Of a stretch of DNA of 64,000 bases, positions 19,768-31,400 are shown in pieces. Numbering within the stretch: the stretch's first letter is position 1; each line of letters opens with the position of its first letter. Below the pieces are notes generated by a model. That model did no database searches. It was not told where the DNA came from and worked only from the letters and a program-made list of their open reading frames with translations. The DNA is from Bin80 sp965215475 (lineage in GTDB: Bacteria > Bacteroidota > Rhodothermia > Rhodothermales > Bin80): assembly GCA_965215475.1 (NCBI GenBank), contig OZ244061.1, forward strand, positions 2,728,001 to 2,792,000, in the 5' to 3' direction. A program made the translations under genes and the position numbers.

Positions 19768-20261
19768 GAACTCTATTTTATCGGATCAGACCGTCGATCG
19801 AATCTCTCTATTCTCCTTCTGGGGCATGGTGAAGACAGCACCATAGAAGCCCTAGATGCAAGGGAGCGGTGGATGCACCTGAATCATTTTGAATGTTGAA
19901 TACCGTAGTTGATTTCCTGATGAAGAGCTCCTTGCATGTGCATGTTTTGTCCACGACCGAATCCCTCGCGCCCATTCTTTGGCAGTAATTAAGATTATGA
20001 CAATTCCTTGGGCGAATACGCTAGAGTACTGGGCGGTTGATGTGCTATAAGCAACCAAAACCAGACAAAAACAGCCAATCTACTTCGGTGTGGGTTTCAC
20101 GAAATCCATGGAGGGATGCATCGCAGGGGGGAACTGCGGAATGGAACGAAGAACCTTAGGGGATGTGGAACAGGTGAGTATGGAGGAAAAAGCCCTGAAG
20201 CGAGGGTGTGTATGCAACGATCATCTATGATTTCACTGGTAGAACCGTTCTTAACGTAGGG

Positions 20262-20331
20262 GAAGAACGCACGAAAAAAGGCACCATCGCGCTTTTATAG
20301 CACCTTTTTGTGTACTCAGCGCGTTCTTTCA
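20262..20331. repeat. Imperfect 70-base inverted repeat
   Basis: GAAGAACGC at the left end pairs with GCGTTCTTTC at the right end. Inside it, AAAAAAGG pairs with CCTTTTT around a loop of about 20 bases. It may end transcription of the leftward DUF262 gene (stop at 20508) or be a small mobile-element remnant. The T-run on either strand is inside the stem, so a standard terminator is not certain. Confidence 0.45.
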
Positions 20332-20342
20332 TCTCATTTTAC

Positions 20343-20401
20343 ACATCCCACAGAGGTGGATCCCCTCTTAGTAGTGTTGAAGTTTCAATAATGGAACTTG
20401 G
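20343..20401 (+). mobile_element. Group II intron fragment (maturase-proximal RNA)
   Basis: About 59 bases match the intron at 548-609 in order and orientation: ATCCCACAG, GGATCCCCTC, TAGTAGTG and AATGGAA are shared, with scattered substitutions. In the intron this part lies just before the maturase start. The rest of the element is missing, so this is a relic of a second, related intron. Confidence 0.65.
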
Positions 20402-20507
20402 CTTCCCCCTTAAATTGAGGGCATTTAGGGGCAACAGTATTGGATTTAGGAGGGAAGTCAAGTACGTATGATATAAAGACAGATGATTGCATGAATCTGC
20501 GGCATTC

Positions 20508-22217
20508 TCAGACAAAGTCTGATCTCCACAAATGTACAGCTCTCTCAGCAAGTCGCTGCTGTCGTTTATTAACTAGTTCTGGCGTCCATGTCTCAGGCGC
20601 AATTTCAGGGAGCTCCTTGGTAAGTTCGTAGGCACTGTTTTTGTACGCTTCACATTTTTCGTCATACGTTGTATTACTGATTTTTTTATTTGCTGATGAC
20701 TCAAGAAGAGTCAGATTGCCGAGACGATACACTGAAGATTCCTGAATTTCGAGTGGAAAAGTTTCTTCCCATGCCTCTACTGGATTTTCGGGAAAAATAT
20801 GCTCAATTGTTCCAGGATCTGTCTCAAAATCACACGAACGCCCTCCAATATTTTGTTCAAGACGTGCTAGAATATATTTCGCCAACTTCCTCCTCAATCC
20901 GCGAGGGGGGATTACTAAGATTGAAAAATCTTGATACATTTTTTCGTCATCTACGTAAACTGGTTTGATTAGCTTGAACACGTCTGCTGGCGATGTTGCC
21001 TCTCGATCTATAACTGCTCTTGCCGCATTGGGATAGACACGTTCAAGCACATTGGTATTAAGACGGCTGACTACGTTATAGCGAAATGATGTGACGCTTA
21101 AGAGTTTAAGGGTTCGTACAAAATCCTTTTTGGAAAAAACTTCCCAAGTGGCGAATATAAGCGGTAGCATCTGGCGAACTCGAAAAAGGCAAACTTCTCG
21201 TATATATGGTTTTGCATTGGGTAAGTCCATCCAATAACCATGATTTGGATCCGAGAATGCCGCAAACAGTTCTGCCCTACCTTCCAGTTCATCGAGAAGT
21301 ACAAAAACATCCTCTTGTGACCTGGTTATGTCTCGTATTAGCTTGAAAAGGCGCTTGCTTCGTACCTTGCTCTGTCTACAGAGTAAATGATAGCGTAGAA
21401 ATTCTGTAAACCGATCTTGACCTACAGTTGAAATCAATTTTGTCCACCGGCGCTGGAGAGCTTCCAGATCAGCAGGAACTTGTACCAAGGAGAACAGATA
21501 GTTCTTGAGTAAATCCGTTGTTGTAAGCTCAAGACCACGCGCGTTGAGAGTCTCAAATACCGTATACGCATTCAGTTCGTCATCTACTGTTATAAGGATA
21601 AACAGCAGTTGGCGTGCTACGCTTTCAGACAGAATACCAGCCACAATCTCTCCATCCGTTTTCAGATCTTCCGATTCATCAAGTCGTTCTCTAAAGTACA
21701 GAAAACATTTCCAGAGTAGGTTGTTCGATTTAGGGAGTCTCCTCGGATTAAGAGGTCTTCTCAACTGGACTAGATAGTCCTGATAGAAGCCGTTATCTGT
21801 ATGATTTAATACGAGCCGAGTACTCTCGGTAAGTGATGCGGGGTCTTTTTCTCCAATGAAGCGATTACGCAACTGTTGCGCGCGTTCCTTATTTGAGTCA
21901 GGCTCAACCCCTTCATTCGCCATCATGTACAATTTACTGATTATGGCAAGTGCAAACAGACTTAATGTGGCTAACCGCTGCTGCCCATCAATGACCAAGA
22001 ATTCACGGTCGCTTTTCCCCTGAATTACCAAAGATCCCATGAAGTGATGATCTTGATCACCAGATGTCAACCCGGCAATATCGTTCCATAGATCTTCCCA
22101 CTCCTCTTCTGACCAAGAATAGTCGCGTTGATACGGTGGTACACTGTAGGATCTGCCGTTACCTATCAACTCCATATAGTTAATTGTGCGAGTGTTCAGG
22201 ATATTTGTTTTTCCCAT
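20508..22217 (-). CDS. DUF262/DUF1524 (GmrSD-like) type IV restriction protein
   Basis: The protein has 569 residues from the ATG at 22217, chosen over an upstream TTG at 22271. The N-terminal DUF262 ParB-like nucleotide-binding domain shows PPYQRDYSWSEEEW and the hallmark DGQQRLATL. The C-terminal DUF1524 nuclease domain has the His-Me pattern TIEHIFPENP, then YRLGNLTLLESSANKKISN. In the GmrSD/BrxU group these domains bind NTP and cut modified phage DNA. Both signature motifs are present and the frame is open, so it may be functional. It lies alone on the minus strand, divergent from the OLD-helicase pair, between the arms of the large inverted repeat. Confidence 0.87.
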   Translation of the reverse strand: MGKTNILNTRTINYMELIGNGRSYSVPPYQRDYSWSEEEWEDLWNDIAGLTSGDQDHHFMGSLVIQGKSDREFLVIDGQQRLATLSLFALAIISKLYMMANEGVEPDSNKERAQQLRNRFIGEKDPASLTESTRLVLNHTDNGFYQDYLVQLRRPLNPRRLPKSNNLLWKCFLYFRERLDESEDLKTDGEIVAGILSESVARQLLFILITVDDELNAYTVFETLNARGLELTTTDLLKNYLFSLVQVPADLEALQRRWTKLISTVGQDRFTEFLRYHLLCRQSKVRSKRLFKLIRDITRSQEDVFVLLDELEGRAELFAAFSDPNHGYWMDLPNAKPYIREVCLFRVRQMLPLIFATWEVFSKKDFVRTLKLLSVTSFRYNVVSRLNTNVLERVYPNAARAVIDREATSPADVFKLIKPVYVDDEKMYQDFSILVIPPRGLRRKLAKYILARLEQNIGGRSCDFETDPGTIEHIFPENPVEAWEETFPLEIQESSVYRLGNLTLLESSANKKISNTTYDEKCEAYKNSAYELTKELPEIAPETWTPELVNKRQQRLAERAVHLWRSDFV

Positions 22218-22639
22218 CTCAAGAAGCTGTTCGGTTATCTCGGTTTTTTGAATATAGGTTGGACTACACAAATCACTCCTTTACGAAATCTTATGCAAAA
22301 ACAGCCCTAAATTGCTCCAAAAAATTCTCGGAGAATTTGCCCCTTAAAAGGTAGCAACGTCAATCTGAACCATGTGACAACTTCGGTTTGAGTGTACAAG
22401 CCTCGCGAAAAATATACCAAATTTCTGATTGGAATACATGCCTCAATTCATTTCGCGCGAACACTCCACCGATAAAACATCCTCTTCAAGCAGAAAACGA
22501 TCTTGTAACCGCGTCCTTCCACATGCAGAAATCGTTCAAACCCCTTCTGGAAAGGAGATGATGTGGTGTTCAGTTTTTCAAAAATCCCAACCCATTACCT
22601 CTGTATAAGAGGTAATCACCGAAGTTAGGGCCATAGCCC
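22218..22639. other. Intergenic stretch without recognisable features
   Basis: The promoter of the leftward DUF262 gene should lie at its left edge. I saw no other gene or repeat up to the IS remnant. Confidence 0.45.
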
Positions 22640-23196
22640 ACGAGTCCGAAGATTCCTGCGACGGCCATGATCCAGGCCTTACTCGCACTCAAACTCTGGG
22701 GAATTGGGCGACCGTATCATGTCATGCCCCATATCCCGGATCGCGGCAGTGCGTTCTTTGCTGGGCTCAATGTCCTGCCAAAAAATCGACGTTGACGGAG
22801 TATAGCACCCGGATGGATTCCGACCCTGGAGAGATCCTTTGATTTGGATTTTCATGCGATCCCCTATCATGGGGATGAGGTGTTCATGCAGAAGCATTCT
22901 ATCTCCAAGCGGAGTCGTCAGCGTGGAATCTTGGCATTGGTGGCACGAGAGGCCAGTCAGCGGGTGTTGATCCATGGGGATGCGAAGATCACGAAAGCGA
23001 CCCAGAATGGTGCCATTTTATCCTTCACTGACCTCTGGAAACAACGGACGGGAGAAGTACCAAAGGAATTGGTCTTTGACCGCCGCTTTACGACCTATGC
23101 GCATCTGGCGAAACTCCATGAACGGGGAATCTTCTTCTTAACGTTGCGCAAGCTTGCCCCACTATAATCCAGCAGATCTTGGAGCAACCACCGAAC
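22640..23196 (+). pseudogene. IS4/IS5-superfamily DDE transposase fragment
   Basis: The first piece contains IQALLALKLWGIGRPYHVMP and AFFAGLNVLPK. After a frame change near 22790, STLTEYSTRMD follows. A second change near 22830 leads to SFDLDFHAIPYHGDE and on to LVFDRRFTTYAHLAKLHERG. DNA homology to the copy at 54098-54977 runs from about 22825 to 23196 and then stops, so the C-terminal half with the catalytic glutamate region is lost. It was probably inserted and then truncated upstream of the OLD gene. Confidence 0.8.
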
Positions 23197-23282
23197 AAAA
23201 TTCACAAATGAGCATTTTCTGGATAGACACTCTGTAATAGATTCAGTCCGTCACAAAACATATATCGCAAAGTCCAAACACC

Positions 23283-25540
23283 ATGCGTATAGAGTGCATC
23301 GAAGTGAGTAACTTCAGAAGGTTGCTAGCTACACACGTAGACATTGCTGCTACAAAGACACTGTGAGTGGGGGCAAATAATAGCGGCAAGACCTCCGCTA
23401 TGGTAGCCCTCCGCCTGTTTCTTAAAGAGAGAGGTGGGTTTTCAGTCAAAGATATTACCGCCTCCAACTGGCCGGAAATTGAACGCTTCGCAAATACTTG
23501 GGGCACGGATGATGATTCTGGATCCCATGATCCAGAACGACTCAATCAGTTCCTACCTGCGATAGACGTCTGGATTTCGATTGCAGATAACGAACTTCGT
23601 CATGTAGCGCATTTGATACCAAGCCTGGACTGGGACGGTGATAACCTTGGCGTGCGTATACGCATAGAGGCAAAATCGTTTGAGGATCTTCGGAAGGACT
23701 TTGTTCAAGCACAGTTGAACGCCAAAGAGCGGGGCGAGAACTACAATTCAGAGAACAATGCATCTTCGGGGAACTTCTCGCTTTGGCCAAAATCCCTCCA
23801 AGATTACTTGGATCGTAAATTCACTTCAGCACTGACCATGGAATCTTAAATCCTTGACCCAGACAAGGTTGTACAGCCCGAAACGAATCATACCGCTGAA
23901 CCCCAAAAGCTTCCTGAACGGGCTCAATCACTTGGCAAAGATCCTTTTGCTGGGCTCATTCATCTTCGAGAAATCAGAGCGCAACGTGGATTCACGGATG
24001 CTTCCGAAAGCCGTCATCAAGACTCTCATGAAAGCACCGGCAAACGAAGCAGAACAAAAAATCAAAAACTATCTTCTCAACTCAGTACATACTATCACCG
24101 ACATCTTTCCCCAGATCAGAATCCCACCAGCGAAGACGTTTCCGCATTGGAAGCAATCCATACTGCTCAATCCACTTTCGACGAGAAACTGGAAATTGGG
24201 TTTAAGTCTGCCATAAACGAGCTTTCGCAACTCGGTTATCCGGGTATGTCAAATCCGAAATTGTCAATCTCAACCAGAATCCGGCCCACTGATGGGCTCG
24301 ATCATGCGTCTGCTGTGCAGTACGATATTGGCGGAGCAGGTGGGCTGTTCGTCTTCCAGAAGATTACAGTGGGCTTGGGTTTCAGAACCTTATTTCTATG
24401 GTATTTCAGCTTATGTGTTTTCGGGATGAGTGGATGCGTGTCGGGAAACTATCAAGTACTACGGTGACCGATACCAAACCTGTTATCGAGCCTCTCCAAT
24501 TGATTCTTATTGAAGAACCAGAAGCGTATCTCCATGCCCAGGTGCAGCAAGTATTTATTCGCAAAGCATAGGATGTCTTGCGCAACCATCCTGATCTGGG
24601 TGAAATAACGGATTTCCACTCCCAACTCATCGTTAGTACACACTCAAGTCACATCGTACACGAATTGGATTTTAAGAACTTACGCTATTTCAAGCGCCTA
24701 CCTGCTACAGAAACGAATGTGCCAACCTCAGTGGTCGCTAATCTGTCTGCCCTATTTGGAAAGGGTAACGAGACAACACGTTTCGTCCGGCGCTATCTCA
24801 AGACGACCCATTGTGATCTATTCTTCGCCGATGCAATTATCTTGGTGGAAGGAGCGGCTGAAAGAATCCTCATTTCCCATTTTATTGAACACCACTCCCC
24901 TGACCTCGCCCACCGGTACGTCTCACTATTGGAGCTTGGCGGTAGTCATGCACATCGGTTGAAGCCACTCGTTGAGATACTTTCTATACCAACACTAATA
25001 ATTACTGATCTTGATGCGGTTGATCCGAAAAATAACGGTAAGTCAGTACTTCCGCAACATGGCCAAGAATACGACACTGGCAATTCCGTCCTTAAATCGT
25101 GGTTGCCCAAGAAAACGAAGATTGATGAACTCCTAGACCAAGAAAATCTTGTGGCGGAAGAAGCCGGAGGTGGTTATGGAATAATTGGAGTGGTTTTTCA
25201 ACGGAAATTTCTAGTCACTTATCCAGAAGGATCGGAGCCAGTCTCACTGATTCCAAGTACATTTGAAGACGCACTGATATTAGCAAATTTGGATATAGTT
25301 AAGAATCTTTCAGGTGTGACCATGACGAACGCATTTGCAGAAATTATACGGAAAGGTGCCAATGTTGGAGATATTGCGCAAGGACTCTATGATCGTCTTA
25401 GGAACTCACCTCAAAAAGCAGCATTCGCCCTCGATTTATTGGTAAGCGAAAACTTTGACCAATTAGTTCTACCGCCATACGTAAAAAAAGGTTTTTGTTG
25501 GCTTCAAGAACGGCTTGAGACATATGAGAATGTTGGGTGA
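23283..25540 (+). pseudogene. Class 2 OLD-family nuclease (GajA-like), multiply interrupted
   Basis: The reconstructed protein of about 750 residues is an overcoming-lysogenization-defect (OLD) nuclease: an ABC-type ATPase fused to a TOPRIM nuclease. It begins MRIECIEVSNFRRLL. Walker A is GANNSGKTS, the signature/Walker B region reads LILIEEPEAYLHAQVQQ, the H-loop is IVSTHSSHIVHE, and TOPRIM motifs are DAIILVEGAAER and LIITDLDAV. Four lesions interrupt it: TGA at 23364-23366 just before Walker A, TAA at 23847-23849, a frame change between about 24335 and 24385, and TAG at 24569-24571. The last 320 codons are open. The stop overlaps the start of a UvrD-like helicase gene, which defines class 2 OLD/Gabija-like pairs. 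It is longer than typical GajA. Confidence 0.85.
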
Positions 25541-27425
25541 TGACTGATACATCTTTCACAGAAGACGACACACGAGACAATACTGCGGATGAGACAATTA
25601 AAACCTGCTTATCACTGAAAAAACCGCATAGTTTTTTCCTCTATGCCGGAGCTGGTTCTGGAAAGACACGTTCACTGAAAGACGCGTTGCATTTTGTTTT
25701 GGAGAAATATGGTGACGCTTTACGCCGTCAGGGTCGAAAGGTCGCTGTGATCACGTATACAAACGCTGCCTGCGATGAAATTCTCCGCCGTGTCAAACAT
25801 GATCCTGTCTTTGATGTCGCTACAATTCATAGTTTCGCTTGGACACTACTTGAGGGGCGAACCCAAGATATTAGTCAGTGGCTGGCTAAGAGACTGCCAA
25901 AAGATATCGAAAAAAATGTTGGCAAGCTTGGCCACGCGCGAATCAAAAAACACCAAGATATTCACCAGCACAAAATCGCTTCGCTCAAGGAGCGATTAAA
26001 GGGACTGGAAAGCATTATCCAGTTCACCTACAATCCGAACGGGGATAATTTTGGCAAGGATTCTCTCTCTCACAGTGAAGTCATTGACATATCTTCTGAT
26101 TTCCTCATCCATAAGCCGACGCTTCAGAAAATTGTGCTTAGCCGCTATCCCTTTTTGCTGATTGATGAGAGCCAAGACACGCTCAAACAGTTTATGGAGG
26201 CCATTCTAGAATTTGAAAAAGTACATAAAGGTCAGATCGTAATAGGTCTCTTTGGGGATACAATGCAACGTATCTATGGCCATGGCAAGAGCGACCTTAT
26301 GGAATCTATCCCTGAGTACTGGAAAAAGCCTAAAAAATGCATGAATCATCGAAGCCGAGAACGTATCATCAGGTTAGCAAATGCGATTCGTAAGGACGCT
26401 GATGGCTGGTCACAGCGGGATCGAGCCAACAAATCAGGTGGCCACGTAGCTGCTTATATCGTTCCAGTTACCACCGCAGATAAGTCCGCTTTGGAAGGCC
26501 GAATTTGTAAAGACCTTGCTGAACGTACAAGCGATCCAGACTGGACTGACATGAAGGTCGTGAAAATGATAACCGTTGAACATCATATGGCAGCTGAAAG
26601 ACTCGGGTTTAAGACTCTGTTTTCCGCGATTGATCCGGTTTCTACACTGAGGACAGGATTTCGTGATGGCTCTCTTGCAGCACTTCGTTTTTTCACTGAG
26701 CTAGTATTGCCGCTCGTAAATGCACATCAAGAAGGAAGTCACTATGCCGTTATGTCTATTTTACGTAGCCAGTCGCCACTGCTTTCAAGAACACAACTAC
26801 AATTGAAGAAAGATACAATCAAAACATCCATGGAGATCGTTCGAAGGGCTGTCTCAGTTCTCACGACACATTTTGAGAATAGTAATGATCCCCGATGTAT
26901 CGATATTCTCTCTATAGTAAAAACCTACAGGCTTTTCACTATCCCTGAGGATCTTCTTACGGCATTAGATTTGCGAAATAATGCATCCACGGAGGGTAGT
27001 TTTGATGAAAAGATGATAAGATTGCTGCCTGGCAGAAATTGCTCGATGTTCAATTTTCGGAAATTTCACTATACAAAGACTATGTGAACGATCGTAGCCG
27101 ATTTGGCACGCATCAAGGTGTGAAGGGTTTAGAGTATCCACGAGTCATGGTAATCACTGACGATTCCAGCATGCGCTTCAAAGGTTCGGTAGCTTATGAT
27201 AAACTCTTTGGTGCGAAGCCTCCAAGTAAAACCGATATGGATAATGAAAGAGATGGAAGAGAGACCATGAATGATCGTACCCGGCGTTTGCTCTATGTTA
27301 CTTGTACACGGGCCAAAGAAAGCTTGGCATTGGTAATCTATAGTAACAATCCAAACCCGATAAAAGAGACTTTATTGGACAAGCAATGGTTCAAGGAGGA
27401 CGAGATTAATACATCAATCCATTAA
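25540..27425 (+). pseudogene. UvrD-like helicase (GajB-like) with one frameshift
   Basis: The gene starts at the ATG in TGATG, overlapping the OLD gene stop. It encodes a superfamily 1 helicase with Walker A AGAGSGKT, Walker B FLLIDESQDT, motif IV-like FGDTMQRIYG, motif V GVKGLEYPRV and motif VI RRLLYVTCTRAKE. A frame change at about 27010-27030 separates the first 490 codons from the last 130, which carry motifs V and VI. Without repair the helicase is inactive. In Gabija, GajA nicks DNA and GajB senses DNA ends and nucleotides. The single lesion could be recent or a sequencing error, but the partner gene carries four. Confidence 0.85.
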
Positions 27426-27692
27426 CTGGGTTGAATAATCTAACGGATTTATATATGTGTACACCCATAGAAAACTGCAACATCTTCTTGAGTTCAGGTG
27501 AATTCTTCTCTCCGGGAGGAGGCAGATGTGCTTGTTATGCTGGTGCTATCAACGCCGGTAAATTGGCTACCATTCATGGCTGTACATTGCCGAAAACATC
27601 AACTTGCGCTGAGGAGAATCTTTTATGTTTGAGCAGGAGTTTGCAAGAGCCTCCCTATCTACGTCATCTGGAACAACGACCATGTAGTCGCG

Positions 27693-28007
27693 ATGCAAAA
27701 CCTGAAGACAACAAGTATTTGCTACGGCTTGTCGGAGCTGAGGAACAAGATTAGTCTGACGACATCTGGGATACACAATGCCTTGGACGAGAATCTTGAG
27801 CGTATACTGAAGCGAGAGATATCAGAGGAAGTCCTTGAAGGGCTATTCAATGGCCAAGGGCATAAATTCAGGATGAAGAAAAAGCAGGCAAAGAAAAATC
27901 CGTTCATTCTGCGTTCAATCATTGAGAACGCAAATGCCCAAGGACGACAAAGTCACACGCTCAAGCTACATCTTAAACAGGATCGTCCAAATCCGTCCCA
28001 CATATGA
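27693..28007 (+). CDS. Hypothetical basic protein downstream of the helicase
   Basis: A 104-residue frame, lysine-rich and mostly helical (EEVLEGLFNGQGHKFRMKKK). The frame is also open upstream, back to about 27660 (PIYVIWNNDHVV), with no start codon, so this may be the end of a larger broken gene. I recognise no family. It could be a third member of the decayed defence operon, or chance coding. Confidence 0.35.
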   Translation: MQNLKTTSICYGLSELRNKISLTTSGIHNALDENLERILKREISEEVLEGLFNGQGHKFRMKKKQAKKNPFILRSIIENANAQGRQSHTLKLHLKQDRPNPSHI

Positions 28008-28360
28008 AGAGTGAAGTCGGAAATTCAAACAATAGATTCACCAAGGTACGTTTTAAGTTTGAAGATCAAGTACCTCATATCGTGTGCGTTTCAATCGGAT
28101 CAAACTGATCAAGTCACTGTTGAACGAAATCAAGTTACAGGATCCTACTTCACACAAGCCACTAGGATTTCGGAGGTAATGCTCCAATACGATATATATT
28201 ATCGTCACAACGAGGCAATATTGCAATAGCGATCTCCTATTGTTTCCTCCTGATATTGGAGAAATCTTCCAACCTTTTGAAAAAATACTTGTTAAAGTCT
28301 TGAATGGAATTACGCGTAGTCGTTAGTTATTGTGTAATTCCCGAAAGAGGTGCTGGGATA
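28008..28360. other. Intergenic stretch without recognisable features
   Basis: No supported gene. The segment ends abruptly at 28361 where the right arm of the inverted repeat begins. Confidence 0.45.
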
Positions 28361-28452
28361 CCTATGTCGAATTAGGTTTATCTACTATGGCTTGTCATCC
28401 CAGTGCCGGATTGCATCTAAATTCATAACTCAACGGGCAGAGGCCCAAACAC
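28361..28452 (+). promoter_or_regulatory. Conserved leader of giant gene copy B
   Basis: Nearly identical to the leader of copy A in inverted orientation. Homology starts sharply at CCTATGTCGAATTAGG and runs into the coding region, so gene and control region were duplicated together. Confidence 0.55.
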
Positions 28453-31400
28453 ATGAAACATTTTACTAAACTTTTCGGGGTTGGCTGCGTGGCACTGTTG
28501 GCCATGCTGTTTGCCGCCTCCGGCGCATTTGCGCAGACAACAAGATATGTGGATGTAAATAATGGAAGCGGTGCGGATTGTACCCTTACGGCACCGTGTC
28601 TGTTAGACAACGCCATAGGCTCTGAAGGCACCGTCTTGATCCGGGTTCGCCGGGCAGGGAGCACCGTTACGCTTGCTCCCCCTGCGTCTTCCCTAACAGC
28701 GAATATAACGTTTGGGGCTTATGTGCGGGGCAGTGGAAGCGCGGTCAAGGGGACGTTGGAATTTGAAGACGAATTTACAATTGGTGCTGGGACATTTACA
28801 ATCCACAAAGATGCGACGGTTCAATTTGAGGATGTGAAATTGTCTGATGATGCAACAAGGACTTCTGGAGCAATAGCGTTTGCTGATTCTCCTGCTGACG
28901 ACAAAAATCATCCAGCAAGCAGGCTGTCGATTACGGGGACCTTGACGGTCGTGGGGTCGTCAAACTACCTCGACGCACTCGAGGTGGCGAACGATCTAAC
29001 GATTGAGGGTGAGAGCACGAGTCCAAGATTGAGAGTGAATCAGCTAACGGTCAAGCGTGGTGCCACGCTGACGGTAGGCGGCTCCACTGCTGCCGCGGAG
29101 ATTGATCTACACGTTGCTCTGAAAAAATCAGCAAAGGATAGTAAGAATGGAATCCTGACGGTAGATGGCACAATTGACGGGCCGGGAACGGTTTGGTTTA
29201 CCCCGGAAGCTCGAACTTCAAGCTTCTTTCATCTGAGTAGTGATTATCAACCCGATGCCAGGAATGTGATAGATCATGATGATTGTGTTCTGGTGACCGG
29301 AGGCGGGGAGATCGAAAATGAGATCCGCGCGATCGCGGCAGGGAATATCTGTATCAATCTGACAAAGATTGGGGATTTGACGGTGGCAGGAAGTATTGCA
29401 GCTGACGCCACCGATAATCCGGACGTCACGACGGATGTCATTTTCCGGAACGAGGTCGAGATTGATGGGGATGTGGTGCAGTGGAACGATGCCCGGGTGG
29501 TGTTTGAGAAGGATGCCACGGTCACGGGGGATGTGATTTTGGCAGATGGAGTGTTGCCGACCGGCGTATTTCCAAGCAGTTTTCCAGTCGATCAGAGTAC
29601 AGCTCGGGTGGATGATGGAGGTGTTGCGACTTCAATCCGCAGGGGCGTCAAGCTGGCCAGCGCGGCGGAAAACGATCCGTTTACGTGTGAGTACCTCAAT
29701 GACATGGCAGCGGTGCGCATCGTGGATACGCCTGTGGTGAGTTTGAGCGCCACTCCCACCTCACAGGTTGTGGGTGGAACCGTGACGGTGACCGCGACCC
29801 TCAATAAAGCGCATCCAGATGGCACTGATGTAACGGTTCCATTGGTCGTGAACCCAGCCAACGCGGTGACGCCGGCTAATCCGAGTATAACGATTGCTGG
29901 TGTCGCCACGACGGGTAGTGTTCCCCTTACGGTATCAAACACACCGGGCACCTTCACGGTGGCGTTGGGTGAGGTGATGAATGCGCGTCCAGGCACCACC
30001 GCCACGTCCGTCTCGATCACCGTCACGCCGACGGGGAAGAACCTCTTGGTAGACGACCCGTCGGATGCGCGGTTCTTCAAGAATCAGGACACCGCAACGG
30101 CAGGACCGGGATTTTATATTCCGGGAGTCCTCTTCCAGGGCGAGGTGACGATTGAGGGGGATCTGGATATTCGCTCCGATGACATTGCTGGAATAGATTC
30201 CGCGCCGAACCGCAAGGATACAAGCTGTGCTCCTCGTGTGATTTTCGCGGCAGAGAAGGTAGGCAAGGCGAACTCGGCCATCATGTCGCGGATTGAAGGA
30301 GATTTGAACATTGAAGCCACGCACAATGACCGCATCCTTCTGGATGCCCATATGGATGGCGCAATTATTTCGGCGCACAACTTGGCATTGGACGGAGAGA
30401 TTTTTGCGGAGGAGGGGGCACCGATTGAAATGGAAAATCCCGCGGAGACGCTGGATGAGGGGGAGTGCAAGAATACGCTTGCGTTAAATGGCGGGACACG
30501 CCTGATTTTGACCGAGGAAGGAAACGGCCGGGAGATTTCGGGGGATCTGATGATTCATGCGTTGGTCACCTTGGAAGACCTAGAGATTACGGGAGATGTG
30601 ACGGTTACGACGCTTCATGTGGGGAGCGGATCTGACCTTGAGGTGGATGAAACGCTCACCGTCAAAGACGCGCTGATCCTTGAGGGCGAATTGGATGGTG
30701 CATTGCATTCCAACTCCGAGTTGAAGCACTTGGTGTATGCCAGCCGGAACACGGATATCGTCACAGGCCTCACGGAGAAGGGGGCACTTGAATCGTTGTC
30801 CATCTATCTGGATGGCGGAGAGTTACGTCTGGATGAGGTGACCGAGACCAAGAACCTGGGACTCTGCAAGGGCCCTCTGGTTCTGTTTGCTGCAGGAACC
30901 GATACGCAGAATACGCTGATGGTGACGGAGCAGATTACGGTGAAGGAGGGTACGCTGAGTTTGGACACCAATGATCCGGGGAGCATTGGCACGGACGTTC
31001 CGGATAAGGAAGCCGATCGTACCGGAAATCACGGTTATATTCTAAAGTATGTAGTAGAGAAAGAGCACACGATTGACAGCGAGTGGTTTACGGGCGTACG
31101 GAAAGTGGCGATAGATCATAAGGATGCGGTCGTGATCGTGGACGAGAAGCAATCTCTGATCGAGGGGGTCCACATCTTTAATGGACATCTACACCTGAAA
31201 GGAGAGGGATCTCATCTGACGATTGGGCCCTCGAGTAAACATGCTCCGTTCTTGATGATTGACAACGGAGAGCTACATGCCAACGGAAATAACGTGGTGG
31301 TGCATGGCAAGGTGGATGTGGGCAAGGCAGACAAGCAAACGGGCAAGATCATGACGGGTGGGGGCGAGCTCCATGTGCTGGGGCAGCTCAACAGTAGCAA

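Larger units (their letters stand above)
19768..20507. other. Intergenic stretch with hairpin and intron remnant only
   Basis: No gene is supported between the left arm and the DUF262 gene. The stretch contains the imperfect hairpin at 20262-20331 and the group II intron fragment at 20343-20401, described separately. Confidence 0.5.

Noticed and set aside
23364..24571. Programmed stop-codon readthrough or recoding in the OLD nuclease
   Set aside because: Three different stop codons plus a frame change occur in one gene, and the adjacent helicase is also frameshifted. Ordinary decay explains this better.
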